Shown here in pieces: positions 12,048 to 25,200 of a DNA stretch of 64,000 nucleotides. The DNA comes from Crambe crambe (taxonomy: Eukaryota; Porifera; Demospongiae; Poecilosclerida; Crambeidae): assembly GCA_963924555.1 (NCBI GenBank), contig OZ004591.1, positions 5,456,001 to 5,520,000 on the forward strand, written 5' to 3'. The stretch's first letter is position 1; every line of letters starts with the position of its first letter. The notes beneath the pieces are model-generated. The model did not search any database. It worked only from the letters and a program-made list of their open reading frames with translations, and was not told the DNA's origin. The position numbers were made by a program, and so were the translations under genes.

Positions 12048-13600
12048 CATAGATACTATAAACTACGTGTACGGGATTGGAAACCCGCCCCCGCATCCGT
12101 ATATGGCAATATAATTCATCCTTGTCCGAGGTTTCCTAGACAAGTTAGTTTTCCTGTTTTGGCGAATTTCGCGTGTTCTACGCATCCCAAGTTCATCTCC
12201 AAATGTTGCATGTTAGTAACATTAACTTGCCTAGAACTCACAGTGAACAGCAATGACAATGAAAATTAGCTGGAGAATAGTTTCTTACATGTACTTAACC
12301 ATATTTTAAGTCATGTAACACTATTACATTCAGCAGAGTGAACAATTTGGATGAAAAAACCAGTTCAACTGTAGTAACACTTCCTACATTACTATTAGCT
12401 AAAATGCCTGCCACTCTACTGAAAGTGGTAGAGCAATGCTTACCATATGTACTTGTGACAAGCTTTTTATGCTAGAGAAAACAGTTAATTTGTTACACTT
12501 TTTTGAAAATGACTATTATTAAAATTGAATTATAGCTATGAGTCAAAGAAATGTATGTATTCCAATGCTAAAAGACAGCAACAGTCTCACAGTGCTAGTG
12601 ATGATTGGGTCGAATCTGCAGAGATATAAAAGAGGCAAAATTAGGGGAGACGATCATTCAGAACATCTTCAACAATATTATTAATGTGCATGGATTCCTG
12701 TTATATTAAAACGGTACCGTGTACTATATTCTATGGCACATAGGGTATAATAAAAGCTGTCATTAATACGGATTAAACCTCACATCCATTCCTCCGATTC
12801 AGATGGTTCCATGTTATTGTCACTGTTATGTAAGTTGTCAAGTCCAAGTAGCTAAAATTTTTTTGACTGTGCAGTCTTTGTGAATGGATTTGACTATGTA
12901 GCCTCCAATATACCTGATTGCACACTGTTCTTTGTATGTTAGCTCCGTTGTATCAGTGTGTACATCATCATCAACTGTCACAGGTAATGCTTTTCCTATC
13001 AGTGAGATGAATAAGTTAAGAGTAAGTTGCTGATAAAATAGGGGCTCAATGGTTATGCCACAATCAGTGAGGAATTTCACCATAAATGAAGATGAACTCC
13101 GGCACAAGTGAAACTCAATCCATAATTTTTCCTTAATAGCTACTTGAAAATTTTCGATACTTTTGGTTACTTTTTAAATGATTTTTGAGATAGAATCTAG
13201 AAGACTTTACTGAAATACCTCATATAACTTAGTAGCCATGTCAATTACAATCTTACAATTATCCACAGAGGTATCATAATTTGCATCCATGCTCATATTA
13301 TGGCAAGCAGCTTTTATATGATAGCCTCTAACTTAAATATCACCTAGCTACCTAATTTTCATTTTCTCCCTCCTTTTTTATACAATAATAAGTTGTCAGC
13401 TAACCTTTAACTTGCAAGTGGCCATAGGTAACTCAGAGAGAATCACAGAGACCAGTAGCTAGCTTAGCTCGATGCAGCGGCAATCTCCCGCGTTACGTTG
13501 CACGCGGATAAAGAGTTAAGCAAGGCCACGCCCTCGGACACGGATTCAACGGGTTAATGTGCCGTTTCCAATCCCGTACACGTAGTTTATAGTATCTATG
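12048..13600 (-). mobile_element. 1.55-kb DNA transposon with 7-bp target duplication and transposase remnant
   Basis: Terminal inverted repeats are CATAGATACTATAAACTACG (left) and its complement ending GTAGTTTATAGTATCTATG (right), continuing through GTGTACGGGATTGGAAAC. A 7-bp direct repeat CTAATAA flanks the element (12041-12047 and 13601-13607). The minus strand holds a transposase remnant at 12838-13280. The element is non-autonomous now. The 7-bp duplication and the CA-starting ends would suit a P-like superfamily, but that assignment is tentative. Confidence 0.85.
12838..13280 (-). pseudogene. Degenerate transposase C-terminal region
   Basis: On the minus strand an open stretch (13107 down to 12838) continues, through what looks like a short intron or a break near 13140-13210, into an upstream segment around 13210-13280. 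Visible motifs are KEKLWIEFHLCRSSSSF, PLFYQQLT and EQCAIRYIGGYIVKSIHKD. A string of the type 'A-I-R-Y-x-G-G-Y-V-V' is typical of C-terminal regions of several animal DNA-transposon proteins. No catalytic triad can be assigned, and no complete ORF remains. Its position between matched terminal repeats supports a former transposase. Alternative: a captured host fragment, less likely. Confidence 0.55.
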
Positions 13601-13607
13601 CTAATAA

Positions 13608-15361
13608 TCAATATGGGTAAAGGGTCATCATGGTAACATAACAGAAAGACTTGGCTCCTAACAACCAAGTGACTCTCTTATGGTGCATAACTACTGTGTC
13701 ACTGGTTATTTCCCACCAGACAGTGGATAATCAAATCTAGGATCCTAATAAACTTAGTCCAATGATAGAGCTCTAAAGGGTGTGCACTATAACATGACAC
13801 AGAGACTTTCTCCTCCCATGGTAGTAATGGAATAACTCCAATACTTTTTCATGGTGGAATAGTGACAACAAATGTATGAGATTTTAAGATAACACAGCGT
13901 CTGGTAAAGGGTATCTTATTATAACATCAATCTCCCAAACAGAAAGGGCCAACATCCATATAGCTAGTGTAGAGGTGTGATCACTTCACGTGACAGAAGA
14001 ACATGTGAGGAGGATTGATACTCCGTCATCAATCATGCTCTTTCCTAGACATGATCACTTTCATGTGATGGACAGTAAATCACTTCATGTGGGTCATAAC
14101 TATAACATAATACTTGTAGTGAACTAGCCCTGGGATTTGCTCCTCTTATGATAGTAATGGTGCTCCTCTTATGATAGTAATGAAGCAACTCCCTCATTGT
14201 GTGTAAAGGGTCATCTACATTCAGTGACTCCATGGGTAGAATAGAGATCATGAGAGATTGCTCACTAAAAAGTACACCATTACACAGACTCCTCCTCCCA
14301 TGACCTCTCTGATGGTGGTAAGGGTATTCACTATAACACACTATAATTTGCAGTGTGACTCCATCAATGCATGCATGACACAACTACTACATACACACAG
14401 GACCAGTCAACTACATAGTAGGTAAAGACTCAATTACACACACCACTCCAGTGCATATAAAAAAGGGACTATCAAAATCATGAGCTGTTTAACAAAGAGG
14501 CCTCCACAGAAGTGTGTTTTAAGAATGGGCATGGTGTAATGAATGCAGTAATGCATAGCTTCAGGTATCCTGGGAAAACATGAATGAAATCAGACCCTAC
14601 ACAAAAGATATTTACGTATTGGACTAATGGGACTATATTGTCATGAATATGTCTCACATACACACTATGACCTAGTAAACAATACCAAATAAGGTCATGT
14701 GACCTGTAGACACAAGTGTATTCATATGCCACATAAGAGGTTTGTGGTAGAAGGTTACATAATGTAACAAGACCATTGCAGAGAGTGTATTCACACAGTA
14801 CACAAGAATAGAGGAGATAATATAACAAGACCTAATCAACAGATAATGTGCTTTGCAAGTTAGTTGGCAGATTTCATGTCTTGGCTGCAGTTGTAAGTAT
14901 GTAAACTCTTATAGTGCACAATAGAGTATTACTAGGACATGAACTCTGCCAACCAACTCGCTAATGGTCACTCTCCTTCACATATTAAGGGTATTGATAG
15001 TGACACCTAATGACACTGAACCATAATTATGAGAGCTGATGGTGATTTCTCATTCGTAAACAATAACTTGTATATACCCACAGGGATTCCATTCAGATGA
15101 GAAGAGGTACTGGAATAGGTTTTTCAATTAATGAGAATGAGCATGAAGTTAGGAACTGAATTGTGACATACAAAGACACTCGTCTATAATGCACCATGTC
15201 CACGAGTGCAGAGGTCAAACAAGCTAAACTGCAGATGATGGCTAGGGATAGTTCCACTTAACTCATCTCAATTCTACACCAGTCAACACCTCAAGAATAG
15301 CAACATATATGTATCCATGTAATATTGAATTTTAGAACTGGTGCCTGAAGTTTGACTGAGT
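13608..15361. other. Spacer 1, right part
   Basis: No gene is seen. The segment carries degenerate GGTAAAGGGTCATCA repeats. 14050-14460 recurs at 33850-34200 and 41130-41520, and 14470-15060 recurs around 35740-36230, 41550-41830, 45540-46010 and 60840-61390. An approximately 100-bp foldback lies at 14858-14960. Confidence 0.55.
14858..14960. repeat. Foldback element, spacer 1 copy
   Basis: Arms TTAGTTGGCAGA...CATGTC and GACATGAACTCTGCCAACC pair imperfectly. Orthologous copies are at 36037-36140, 45812-45914 and 61184-61296. Confidence 0.6.
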
Positions 15362-16561
15362 GAAATGAGTTTTAGTGTTGTATCACAGGTCTATGGATCA
15401 CTAGGTTCATCCCTGGAGTGTGTCCTCTATGAATCTAGATGCCGTACTTACCTTAGAGCAAGTATTGTGGGTGGAGCTTGGAATCACACGTAACAAGTAT
15501 GAGATGAAGTCCCTCAGTGGCACCGAATGTGGTGTGGTCAGTGCTGCACATAGACATATGGTAATTATTCCAGCATACCCTAGCACCAGGGACTCTTTCT
15601 CTTGAGTATGGGGGAGAAGTTGTTAATTAAGGAGATGATTGCAGTCCCTTTTCAGTATACCAATGCCTGGTGGACTCAAATAACTCCACACTAAGCAGGA
15701 ACTAGCCTCTCCACACACTTTCAAGTAGCAATCTAGACTTACCTGATGTGGATCCTAGCCAGATTTCTCCGTCTGTCTATGGTCCAGACGACGATGATCA
15801 AGTTTCGTTCACAATAATTTCCCTATTTAGAGCGCAGGGACCGGGGATGGGTAGCACCGCCCACCGACTTGGGGGGTGATCGTGAGCGAGCGTGCCTAAT
15901 CCATCAATCCTAAGAAGAAAGCCTCTTTGGTATGGAGTTGATAGTTCTGAGATCAACCAAGTAGAACTGGAAAAGTCCTAAGTGTCAGATGGCTCCATCC
16001 ATAAAGTCCACGAAGAACTGCAGGACTGAGGTCCCTTGACTTTGAGTGATCTCTCTAAGAAGAGTTATGAAAGTAAATCTTCAAGGTCAGCAGTTTCAGA
16101 TCCTATTCAGACTACTAAATAATTTCATCTGGTGTGTTGTACTCTAGGTGTAATCAAGCCAAGGTATTGGCTCTCAGCAGGGTCAAAGGTCACTTGATAG
16201 CAGCAGACAGAAAGCTGCATTTTACCAGCAATGTTCCCCACACCCATTCTTCATTGTTTAGAGCTCTCAATGCTGCCCTGATTAAGTAGGTTTGTCTTAA
16301 TGATTGCAGTGATGTGTATGGATGCCAAACAGAAGGAGAGGTTGCCCATGCCATGCCATTGATAGTTCTCTATACATGAACACTATAGCCTGGATATCAT
16401 GGCATCAAAGGTCAAAGGAGTAGTGGCCATACCAGGCCAAGTAGCATTGCACCAGTTATAAAGCCAGTCAGTGTATAAGATAAATGTTCTTAGTGACTCT
16501 CCACTACATATTAGGAAAGACCTCACAAGTCAGATGGGGCCCATAACATTTTGTACTGTAG
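15362..16561 (+). other. 5' part of the SUCLA2-linked block, conserved but unassigned
   Basis: This piece heads each SUCLA2-like copy (also about 36560-37749, 46310-47980 and 61690-62825). A splice-acceptor-like 'atcacag' precedes a stretch that can be read VYGSLGSSLECVLYESRC, but each copy carries different frame breaks. A later SLEY/SLEH...EMI stretch might be a remnant of the amino-terminal ATP-grasp exon; that match is weak. A GC-richer patch (15830-15900, CACCGCCCACC) could be an old promoter. At 16310-16362 there is a cut-down duplicate of the exon encoding CMDAK. Confidence 0.35.
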
Positions 16562-19053
16562 GTGGTCCAGCTGTAATCAAGACAGGCATTCTCTGGCGGA
16601 GGGGCAAAGGTTACTTTGATAATGCTCTTCAAGGTAGAATTAAATTATTTGTGAAATTGTCGAGATGACCTGGTTAGTGATTCAACACTATTCATGTTTC
16701 ATTAGTGCTGAGGAAATAGAAAGTCTAGCATCTCAAATGTCGGGCCGAAAGCTCGTAACCAAACAGACGGGATCAAAAGGAAGAAAATGTGATAAGGTAA
16801 GTATGCAAGCCCCTCCCCCTTCCATAATGGATTAGCTATGGTCATTGCAGTACAAACTTGTGTTATTACCCATATTGCCTCTACATATTGTACTGTGAAC
16901 AACTGCCAAACTTAGCTATGGGTATTTTGTATGAATGTTTACAGGTGCTGATAGCTGAAAAAATGAAAGTTTTATCCGAGTACTATCGTAATGGACAGGG
17001 CATTCAGAGTGAGTTATTGAAAATATTTTCGTAGCTGAGAGAAAGAATCTTAGTACCCAGTTCCCTAAGCAGACTCTACGAGCTAGTGTATTGTGTCTGT
17101 AATGCAGAGTCTATGTATCATTGCCAGTCCCCATGGTGGTGTCGATATAGAAGAAGTCGCAAAAGACACTCCCTCAGAGATATTCAGATATTCAAGGAAG
17201 GAGTGGACATAGAAAATGGTAAGCAAATTTTTTTTCCATCCTTGTGGAGACAACTGCCATTCTTATTTTCCACTTTTAAAGTTTCATGTTTAGCTTCACA
17301 GTTATGAATGAACATAATTATGGCCATACTCAGGGTTTAATTCAGAATTTTGCTTGAGGGGGGTCAAGTGCCTAGTAAAAAAATAGGAGGAGGGGCAACT
17401 ATGTGAAATTCTCATTACGAAAGCTAGGGGGGGCAAGCCATCGTTCAGAGGGCCCCTTGAAATAAACCCTGGTACTTACTGTAACTTGCATACTGTTCCT
17501 TGTGTGAGAATATTTTCATATGTACTTATGCTGTAAAGGAATTGACCTGATACTTCATCTGATATACGATGTGGCAGTTTATAGCATAATGGTGTAAAAT
17601 TCATTCCTGATTTTATTTATGTGGATGTTAATGTGCAGGCATGTCCAGAGAGCAAGCATTGAACATGGTTAAGAAACTTGGCATTTCTAAAGAATGTATT
17701 AATGAAGTGAGTCAGAAATTCTCAAATTATGTAATGGAGATACTTTTGTTTTCCAGGCTGCAGAACAAATGCTGAGTCTGTATAGAATGATGTTGGAGAA
17801 GGATGCCACGATGATGGAGATCAATCCCATGGTGGAGGTGCTGGGCTTTTCAGGGCAGAAAAGAGGTGCATAAAAATGTCGTATATGAAACAGGGCAGAA
17901 GGTGGCATGATGATAAACCTATTTCTATACACGTCTGTCTGTGTAGTAGTCCTGAACAGGCTGCAATTGGGGCTAGAATTTGCTCCCCTTGTAAACTAGC
18001 TTTTGACCAGCAAAATAGCAATAATCCTTAGAAATTTCTGTCTATTCATCCCCCACCACGTTAATCTTCATGATTGCAGTGGTGTGTATGGATGCCAAAG
18101 TGAACTTTGATGACAATGCCGAGTACAGACAGAAGGACATCTCTTCTCTGAGAGACTGGTCTCAGGAAGATCCACGTGATGTAGAGGCTGCCCATGCTGG
18201 TATTAATTACATCGACCTCAATGGTTCCATAGGCTGTCTTGGTAAGTTCTTGTGTACAGTGGAACACCTCAATGTGGATAAACTTATGTGATCAGGACAC
18301 TTCTCTGTATCCTAGTATAATAAAAGCTGTTCCCACCTTTAAGTCAGGACATCTCTCTAATCTGGACACTCCTTCCTGCTCCCAAAAGCGTCTAATTTAT
18401 TTATGACCTGTATTGCAGTTAATGGTGCTGGACTAGCCATGGCTACAATGGACATCATCACACTGCATGGTGGGAACCCTGCAAACTTCCTCGATATTGG
18501 AGGTGGGGCCAGTGCAAAAGAGGTTATGGATGGTTTTCATATCTTCAACAGTGACCGTGATGTGAGTGTGTAATGTAACATCAGAACTAGCTGAGGTCCA
18601 TGTGACTTCAGTGACCTTTACCACACAAGCTTTTCTTAAGCCCAAGATAATGAATCTAGGCTAGCAAGTCTGAGAATAGTTATGTCTATATCAATACTTA
18701 TTCTACCCTTCCTTGCAGGTCAATGCTATATTTGTCAATATCTTTGGGGGAATTATTCGCTGTGATGAAATAGCAAAAGGGATTATCGCAGCAGCTCAAG
18801 AGAGCAACCTCAGAATACCCATAGTAGTCAGACTCCAAGATAAGGAAATCACTCTACCAGTCGCACTCAATCCCTGTGATAAGACCTCTAAGTAAAACTC
18901 TATGTATCCTGATTAGCTACACAGTTGAATCATGGTAACATATAGTCCTATTTTTATGTATGTATGTATGTATGTGTGCAGGTTGTGAATGTGTCAAAGA
19001 TTGCTGAACTAGCACAGGAGGCTTCCATTGGAGTCGACTTTTCTCCACTCTAA
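16562..19053 (+). pseudogene. SUCLA2: SUCLA2-like succinyl-CoA ligase beta, copy A (pseudogene)
   Basis: Exon-like segments: 16562-16650, 16706-16796, 16945-17008, 17108-17218, 17639-17706, 17757-17865, 18080-18241, 18419-18561, 18719-18839, 18982-19053. They encode family hallmarks in order: VIK..., RRGKG (ATP-grasp), [77 protein letters not shown] and the end VDFSPL. The family makes ATP or GTP from succinyl-CoA in the mitochondrial matrix; MEINPMVE and DWSQEDPRD favour the ATP-type SUCLA2 over SUCLG2. Damage: an 8-bp duplication (ATATTCAG) at 17186-17200 shifts the frame; the donor after 18839 is ATAAGG where copy C has GTAAGG; the penultimate exon (GLKIIGIDDF in copy C) is deleted. No mitochondrial leader can be placed. 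Confidence 0.82.
17331..17471. mobile_element. Short MITE with CAGGGTTTA ends in a SUCLA2 intron (copy A)
   Basis: Begins CAGGGTTTAATTCAG and ends with the complement AATAAACCCTG. The interior is G-rich (GCTAGGGGGGGCAAGCC). The copies at 48713-48852 and 63402-63535 are flanked by GTACT on both sides, a possible 5-bp target duplication. The copy near 38490-38622 has lost its right end. Confidence 0.7.
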
Positions 19054-19265
19054 AACTAGTAGCTAGCAAGACTGTCAAAATTATTATCAGAAATAGTTCA
19101 TTTTTAGTCTCTTTTGTCTACAGATTGTGCAGTTCACGTGTGCAATCATGATTTTATGAACTATTATTTATTTTGTACAGACAGTACAGTTCATGGGTGC
19201 AAGGTGCAATCATAATAATGCGTGGGTAGTGATTGTTAAGCATTCCAATTAAAGCACAGTGTGAT

Positions 19266-19274
19266 GGGCGTGGC
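19266..19274 (+). promoter_or_regulatory. KLF/Sp1-type box GGGCGTGGC upstream of gene B
   Basis: GGGCGTGGC lies 21 bp before the gene B start codon and is retained before gene C (50831-50839) in an otherwise AT-rich context. The whole interval between the SUCLA2 stop and the gene B ATG is 241 bp, so the core promoter must be here or inside the SUCLA2 copy. Binding is inferred. Confidence 0.4.
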
Positions 19275-19294
19275 TCGTTTTGTTTATCTCTGCT

Positions 19295-22200
19295 ATGTCA
19301 TATGAGCCTCTTCCTCGCTGGGGTCACTTCTCTTCCCTCGTAGAAGGAAAACTCTTTATTTTTGGAGGATTCGTTGAAGACTTCCATAACCATAATGAAC
19401 TGAAAACAACAATTAACTCTTACAATTCTTTTAATGAAACTTGGAGTTTGTTTCATGCAGGTGGATCTCCTCCACTTGGAATATATAATGGTGCAAGTAC
19501 ATCTCTCTCCAATAACTTTTATTGTTTTGGAGGATCCAATGGTACGTATTATCAGGGTTCCTTACACAAATGGGATTCCTCCACAATGTCATGGAATCAA
19601 CTAAAAGAACATGACAACAAAGGACCGATAAAGAAAATCGCTTGTGCGATGATCAGTCATAATGAAGAAATCCTAATGTTTGGTGGGTATGGGACCCCGA
19701 CTGGTCCCATCCAGCCAGGATCTCAGTTTATCGTTGATACGAGTGGTATTGATGGTGATGGATGGACCAACGAGTTGCACAGCTTTAACCTCCAAGAAGG
19801 TGAGGGAGAATGTTAGGGGTGTAGCTAGTAGGTTAATGAGGTGTGTGCACACCACTCTACTTCCATGACTTTAAATTTACCCAATAAATGTGGGAGTGGT
19901 TATGTCATAGCTACTGTACAGAGCACAGAATGAAAGTTGGTTGTTGGTCAAATGCTGATCAATTCCATCATTAATTTTAGCATGACAGTAACTTAATGAA
20001 TGGTCAAGTTCATGGGGCAAAAGCAAACATGAATGACCTAGGAAACTGGTATCATAACAGGTCAGACCAGTTTTTGATCTGACACTTGACTTACCATAAT
20101 GTGAGTGATATTTTGTGCTCTGACTGTCTACATATCACACGTACAAGCAGAGAAAGAGAAACTGAATGTTTCTTTATGCTTGAAGCAATGTTATAGCAGA
20201 TGTTATGGGAACTGTTGAAACAGGGTCTAAAGTGTAAAACTATAAAAGGTTTATGGTCTCACACTCTCTTTTCACCACCAGCCCTTATTCATGTATCTCA
20301 AAACAAGTCTGTTGCTGCCAAGAATAATGTAACCATTACTGATATGATCACTATGGGGAATAAGTCATAGGGTGACACTGGAACATGAGCAATTATAGTA
20401 CATACATCACATGGAGTAGTCAAACAAGAAAAGCATTGATTAGCACATGCCATATAGTAACATAATAATGTGAATCATCCCAAAGTGCATTTCATGAGAT
20501 TTCAGATTTATATTTATGGTTCAGTGTTGAGTGTGACAACTATACTATATGGAATTTGTGCAGGGCTCGTAATAACAGTCTGGACGTCATGTGACATTTT
20601 CTTGTCATTTTCATTTGTCCTGTCACTTTTTCTGACTAAAATTTCTATTATAACAACTGTTATTAGACAATCATATCCAGACAATGATGGAGTGTTATTG
20701 CATGCTCCATTTGTGTAGATGTCTATAGTATCAAAATGAACACTTTTCCCCATTTAATGTTATTGACTGAGTTGGAGATGACAGCATGGAGTTTCCATGT
20801 ACATGAACTACATGAAATAATGTAACTCTCATAATTACTTGTTTGTATACAGAACTTTGAGACTATACTTTATACAGTCACATGTAACTACACTGACATG
20901 CAACACATAATACACATCATTATGTACAGACTTACATTCCCATCACCTTCACAGGATTACCAATCTTTAATCATCTGACTCTTACTTCCCCCCAACTCCC
21001 TCAGGGACGTGGTCCTCCCCCACTGTCACTGGAACAAGACCTCCTCCATGTTCTCACTTCACACTAACAAAGATAAACGAGAATACAGCTGTGATGTTTG
21101 GAGGGGTCCTACCTGGACGTAAGAGAACCAATGATGTGTACATCCTTGACCTGACTAAAATGGTGAGATGCCAACATTAATTAATAGGGGTGAGTCTGAG
21201 AGACCCCCACACTAGTGAGTCAGTTGAGAGATTTCTACTATATAATTATTTATATATTTATATGTTTCGTACGTTCTAACATTAATGGTTTTTCTCTGTG
21301 ACGATCATCTGGTAACATTACATCACATTACATTGCACATGCACAAACTTTTACAACATAATTCCAAACACTTCAGACTGCACTGATCACAGATAACATC
21401 CTACACAGTAAAAAACAAACAAACCAAAAAACATAATAAACACATGCATAAAATTAAATGTCTATCACACCCAGAGCACATGATTTTTTTCTCATGGAAC
21501 CTTTGGTTCACATATCAAATTGAAGCAATCCACATCGATCTTGATCATCAGACTCACCCCAGAATACACTGCATTTCTCTAGTATATTACACTAATGAAG
21601 TAGGTATTTCAGTATGCTCTGGCAGATGTGATGCACTGACCATTGTAACTAGTTCAGTAAGTCCCATAGCTATAGTGCCACCACACTCAGATAAGACAAG
21701 GTGAATATAATATCCAAGAATGGGAGGTCAAGTATATAAGTGAATGGAAGATTATATGGCCACAACTATTATCATTATTAATTTTACATGTTTAGCAAAT
21801 GATAGAAAAATTAATGTGTCCATAACATACTTAATAATTTACTTGGGACATGAATTTTATAATAGTAATGATAACTGTGCTTAGTAGGAGGTGAATGATC
21901 ATGTTCTGCTGATTCTTTTACCACATGAATGATACTGAACCCTCCACCTCCTACTCTATTTCCATGTTATGAGGCTCTCATCACTCATGCATAATCATCA
22001 GACATTTTGGGGAGTTTGTTCATTTATTTCAGCGTTTAAAATTGATCCCTGATGTATAGTGATCGTAATTGTAACCTTTTTCATTTCCAGCACTGGAGCA
22101 AACTGGTCCATAAGGAAGGAGAACCCTGTCCAGTGGCTAGAAATTGTCATGCTTCTGTCTGCCTTGGTTATGGTGGAGATCACCCAGAACTCCTCATCAC

Positions 22201-25200
22201 TGGTGGACTAGATGACAATCTCAAGGTTTTAAGTGACATGTGGATACTGAATCTGCAGTCAGGGAGGTGGAGGGAGGTGAGTATTATTTAATGGAGATTG
22301 AAAATTAATTGCACTAAAATTGGAATCTCCCTCATCCTTTTCTAACTTCCTTGTAGTATTATTGTTGCTATTTGTGTTGAGGACACTCTCTAGTTGCAAT
22401 TACCAAGGGCACCTAGCCAACTCTTTCATTTTCCTGTGTGGAGTCAGAGTAAAAAGTGTGCATTGTTTAGTTGTAGCTACAAGAAAGTGATCTTCTTCCA
22501 ATGCTAGATTACAGCATTTGTCCCTATCTCCATTAGGTATAGTACTGTACACATTATCCACCACATGCTGTGTACCTATCCATCTGCTAATAGGCAGGTG
22601 CTGCATGTATGGAGTGTTTCTAATGTTCAGCATCCATTAGAGTAATGTGGAAGACCTATGGCTATGATTGAACTAAGCTCTATTCACAGCTCTAATAGAG
22701 TGATACCCTGTAGTTATTAATAGTTACTGACACCTTGTAGTTTGGTGTTAGAGGTCAAAGTATTTATAAACTGGATGATTATTATTTGCAGTCAACTATC
22801 CAATTTATCACAATATGACCTCCTCACTCACTCTAGCTGTATTTGATTAATGAGGGTTTGAGTCATGTTTTGAGGAAACTAGTGATGACGTGGGTACTGA
22901 AATAGTAATTGTGAGGGGGATTATCCAATGTTATGTCTCTATGTGCAGATCAAAGTTCCAAGTCTCCAGTCAAGATCTTCCCTCACTGCTGATGTGTTCC
23001 ATTTCAGTGCAAAACTGGCAGAGGTCATTCTATTTGGTGGGATTCCTGAGTGGCCAAAGAATGTCAAGTCTGGTGCTGACCTTCCAATGATAGCCCAGAC
23101 CACTGTGCTACGATTTGGTGAGTGTGATTTAACTGATGCTAGTCATACTATACTTCATTCCTCCATAATTATAAACACAATTATTGGTACTGGAGGTCAT
23201 AATTATTTCCATGTGTTGTGCATACTTACATCTCAAGTGAACTTTCTTTATGTCCAGTGGGGACCTCTAAATGTTTGTGTATACTGATCCACAAATATGG
23301 GTATGAATTGCTCATCCTCAAATGTTTTCTCCCATAAACTATTTGAGATGTATGGTATATTTTAATGGTCTCTTTATTTGGAGACACAGTGACTTTATTA
23401 GAGGTTCTGTACTTGTTGTTTGTTGCACTTGTTAAAAAGTCGTATTTGTGGTTTGTGCATGTGCAAGTCCTCACAAGTCTAGAGTCTGTGATACAGATCA
23501 TAATTATTATGTTTTATTATATCCACCTATGACTATATCTTTTGAAATAATAATGTATTAATTACTTATGTCTTTGGCAATAACAATACGATATTACTGC
23601 TAATCAGAATGTGTTGATGATGAGTGGACTCTGATTGACATGTGCAAGTTTCCTGACCTCGGGAGTCCAGAGAGAGTGAAGATGAAGGAAGAACTGAAGC
23701 AGCAGTTTAGTAAGTGTGTGTTGTTGTAATAGCTAGATGGGAGTAAGAGGCATGGTTGTCTGATTATTTATATCCCATGCATGCGTGGGTGAGATCAAAG
23801 GGTCGTGGTGTTCTTTATAAGTCGTAATACCTGACGGGCATTATTAGTCATATATTGCCCTTAGTTTATTGAAACAATAATTATGTATGTGAACAAGAAA
23901 GTGTGGCCACTAAAGTGTCACTTTTCCTAGTCTATACTCACCTTAGCTAGCTATGGGTTCCCATGGGTTTTATTGATTATGAATATAACCCAAGTCCTGA
24001 TTGTGCAGCCCTCTGAGGGTGGTTTATAATCCTTAGACGATAACATGAATGATTCCGATAATCAGGTAACTATATCATGTAGTAACCCCTTGCTAGGCCT
24101 GCAAGTGGTCAGGTGTCCACTTAGATCACTGTGGTTCCCAATTAGAGACTTATGGCTGTAGTTGTCATAAGACTATACACAGTTTACACTATTGTCTAAG
24201 TCAGTTAGATCACTCCAGTGGTGACTACTCAATACATAAAACCCTGGCACCCATACTCCATTACATAAGTGATGTATGAGTGATTCAAAATAAAAATAGA
24301 CTGTTGTACTCAATACCTCCTGTTGATCAGTGATCTATATCTGCCAGCACAATTATACTGACACTATAAATGTTAACATTTGCATTGTATGCACTCTTTA
24401 ATGAAGGAATGAAAATATTTATTCTAAATAAAAAAGAAAAGTAGGGATGGCTGTGGGTGGTTCAAAAAAAGTGCAGCAACTTCAGTCATAACTCCTTACC
24501 CATCACAAACTACGAGCTAACTATTCCTACTTCACTCCCATGACAGGCCAATGAAGTAGGAAGTTGTTTGGTGATATTGGTGATGGATAAAGGGTTACTT
24601 GACTGAAGTTCACTCTCTTGTTGCTGAACTTTTTTGAACCACACACAGCCATCCTTACTTTTCTTTTTTAAATATTTTTTTCCTTTACTTCTTTTTTGAT
24701 GTAATCCTCTATTATTTTATTATAGGCAACTGATGCTGTGATCCTGTTAGTTGTAGTTATGTAGTTCATTGGAGGTTTCATCATAATTATTGTATGAGCT
24801 GAAATGAATCAGATCTGGAATGATCGAGCTCAAATCTAAACAGTTTAATAAAATTGCCATTGACCTATTTTGTGTATAATTTCTTAAAGGTCTTTACTGG
24901 TGTTATGCATGTACCTGATATACTTGTTTGGTATTGCATCAAGACTTCATTCATAACCAGACTAGTGCCTAGGGGTTACGCTCTGAGCATTGAGACCAAC
25001 ATCAAGAGAGAAAGCTAATGACAGATTCACTAATCAGTTATGAGGTCAAGGTTCAAGAATCACAAATGTCTGCCATGTTGGAAAATTACGTGCTTTATTT
25101 AAACACGTCGAGTTAAAGGTAAAGGATTATAGCGCAGTCAACTTTGTGTAGTGTGGTATGAAAATTAAGGCATTTAAATGAACCATTTCTGAAATTAGTT

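Noticed and set aside
11033-12050. Long minus-strand open frames of 17-residue repeats
   Set aside because: They follow from a 51-bp period with no stop in the unit. More than one frame is open over the same array, the unit is not shared with any gene here, and no splice or start context supports translation.
14045-14383. Minus-strand open frame seen in three spacers (also 33774-34184, 41223-41459)
   Set aside because: Composed of the dispersed GGTAAAGGGTC-type repeats. Ends differ between copies and no domain is visible; conservation equals that of the surrounding non-coding sequence.
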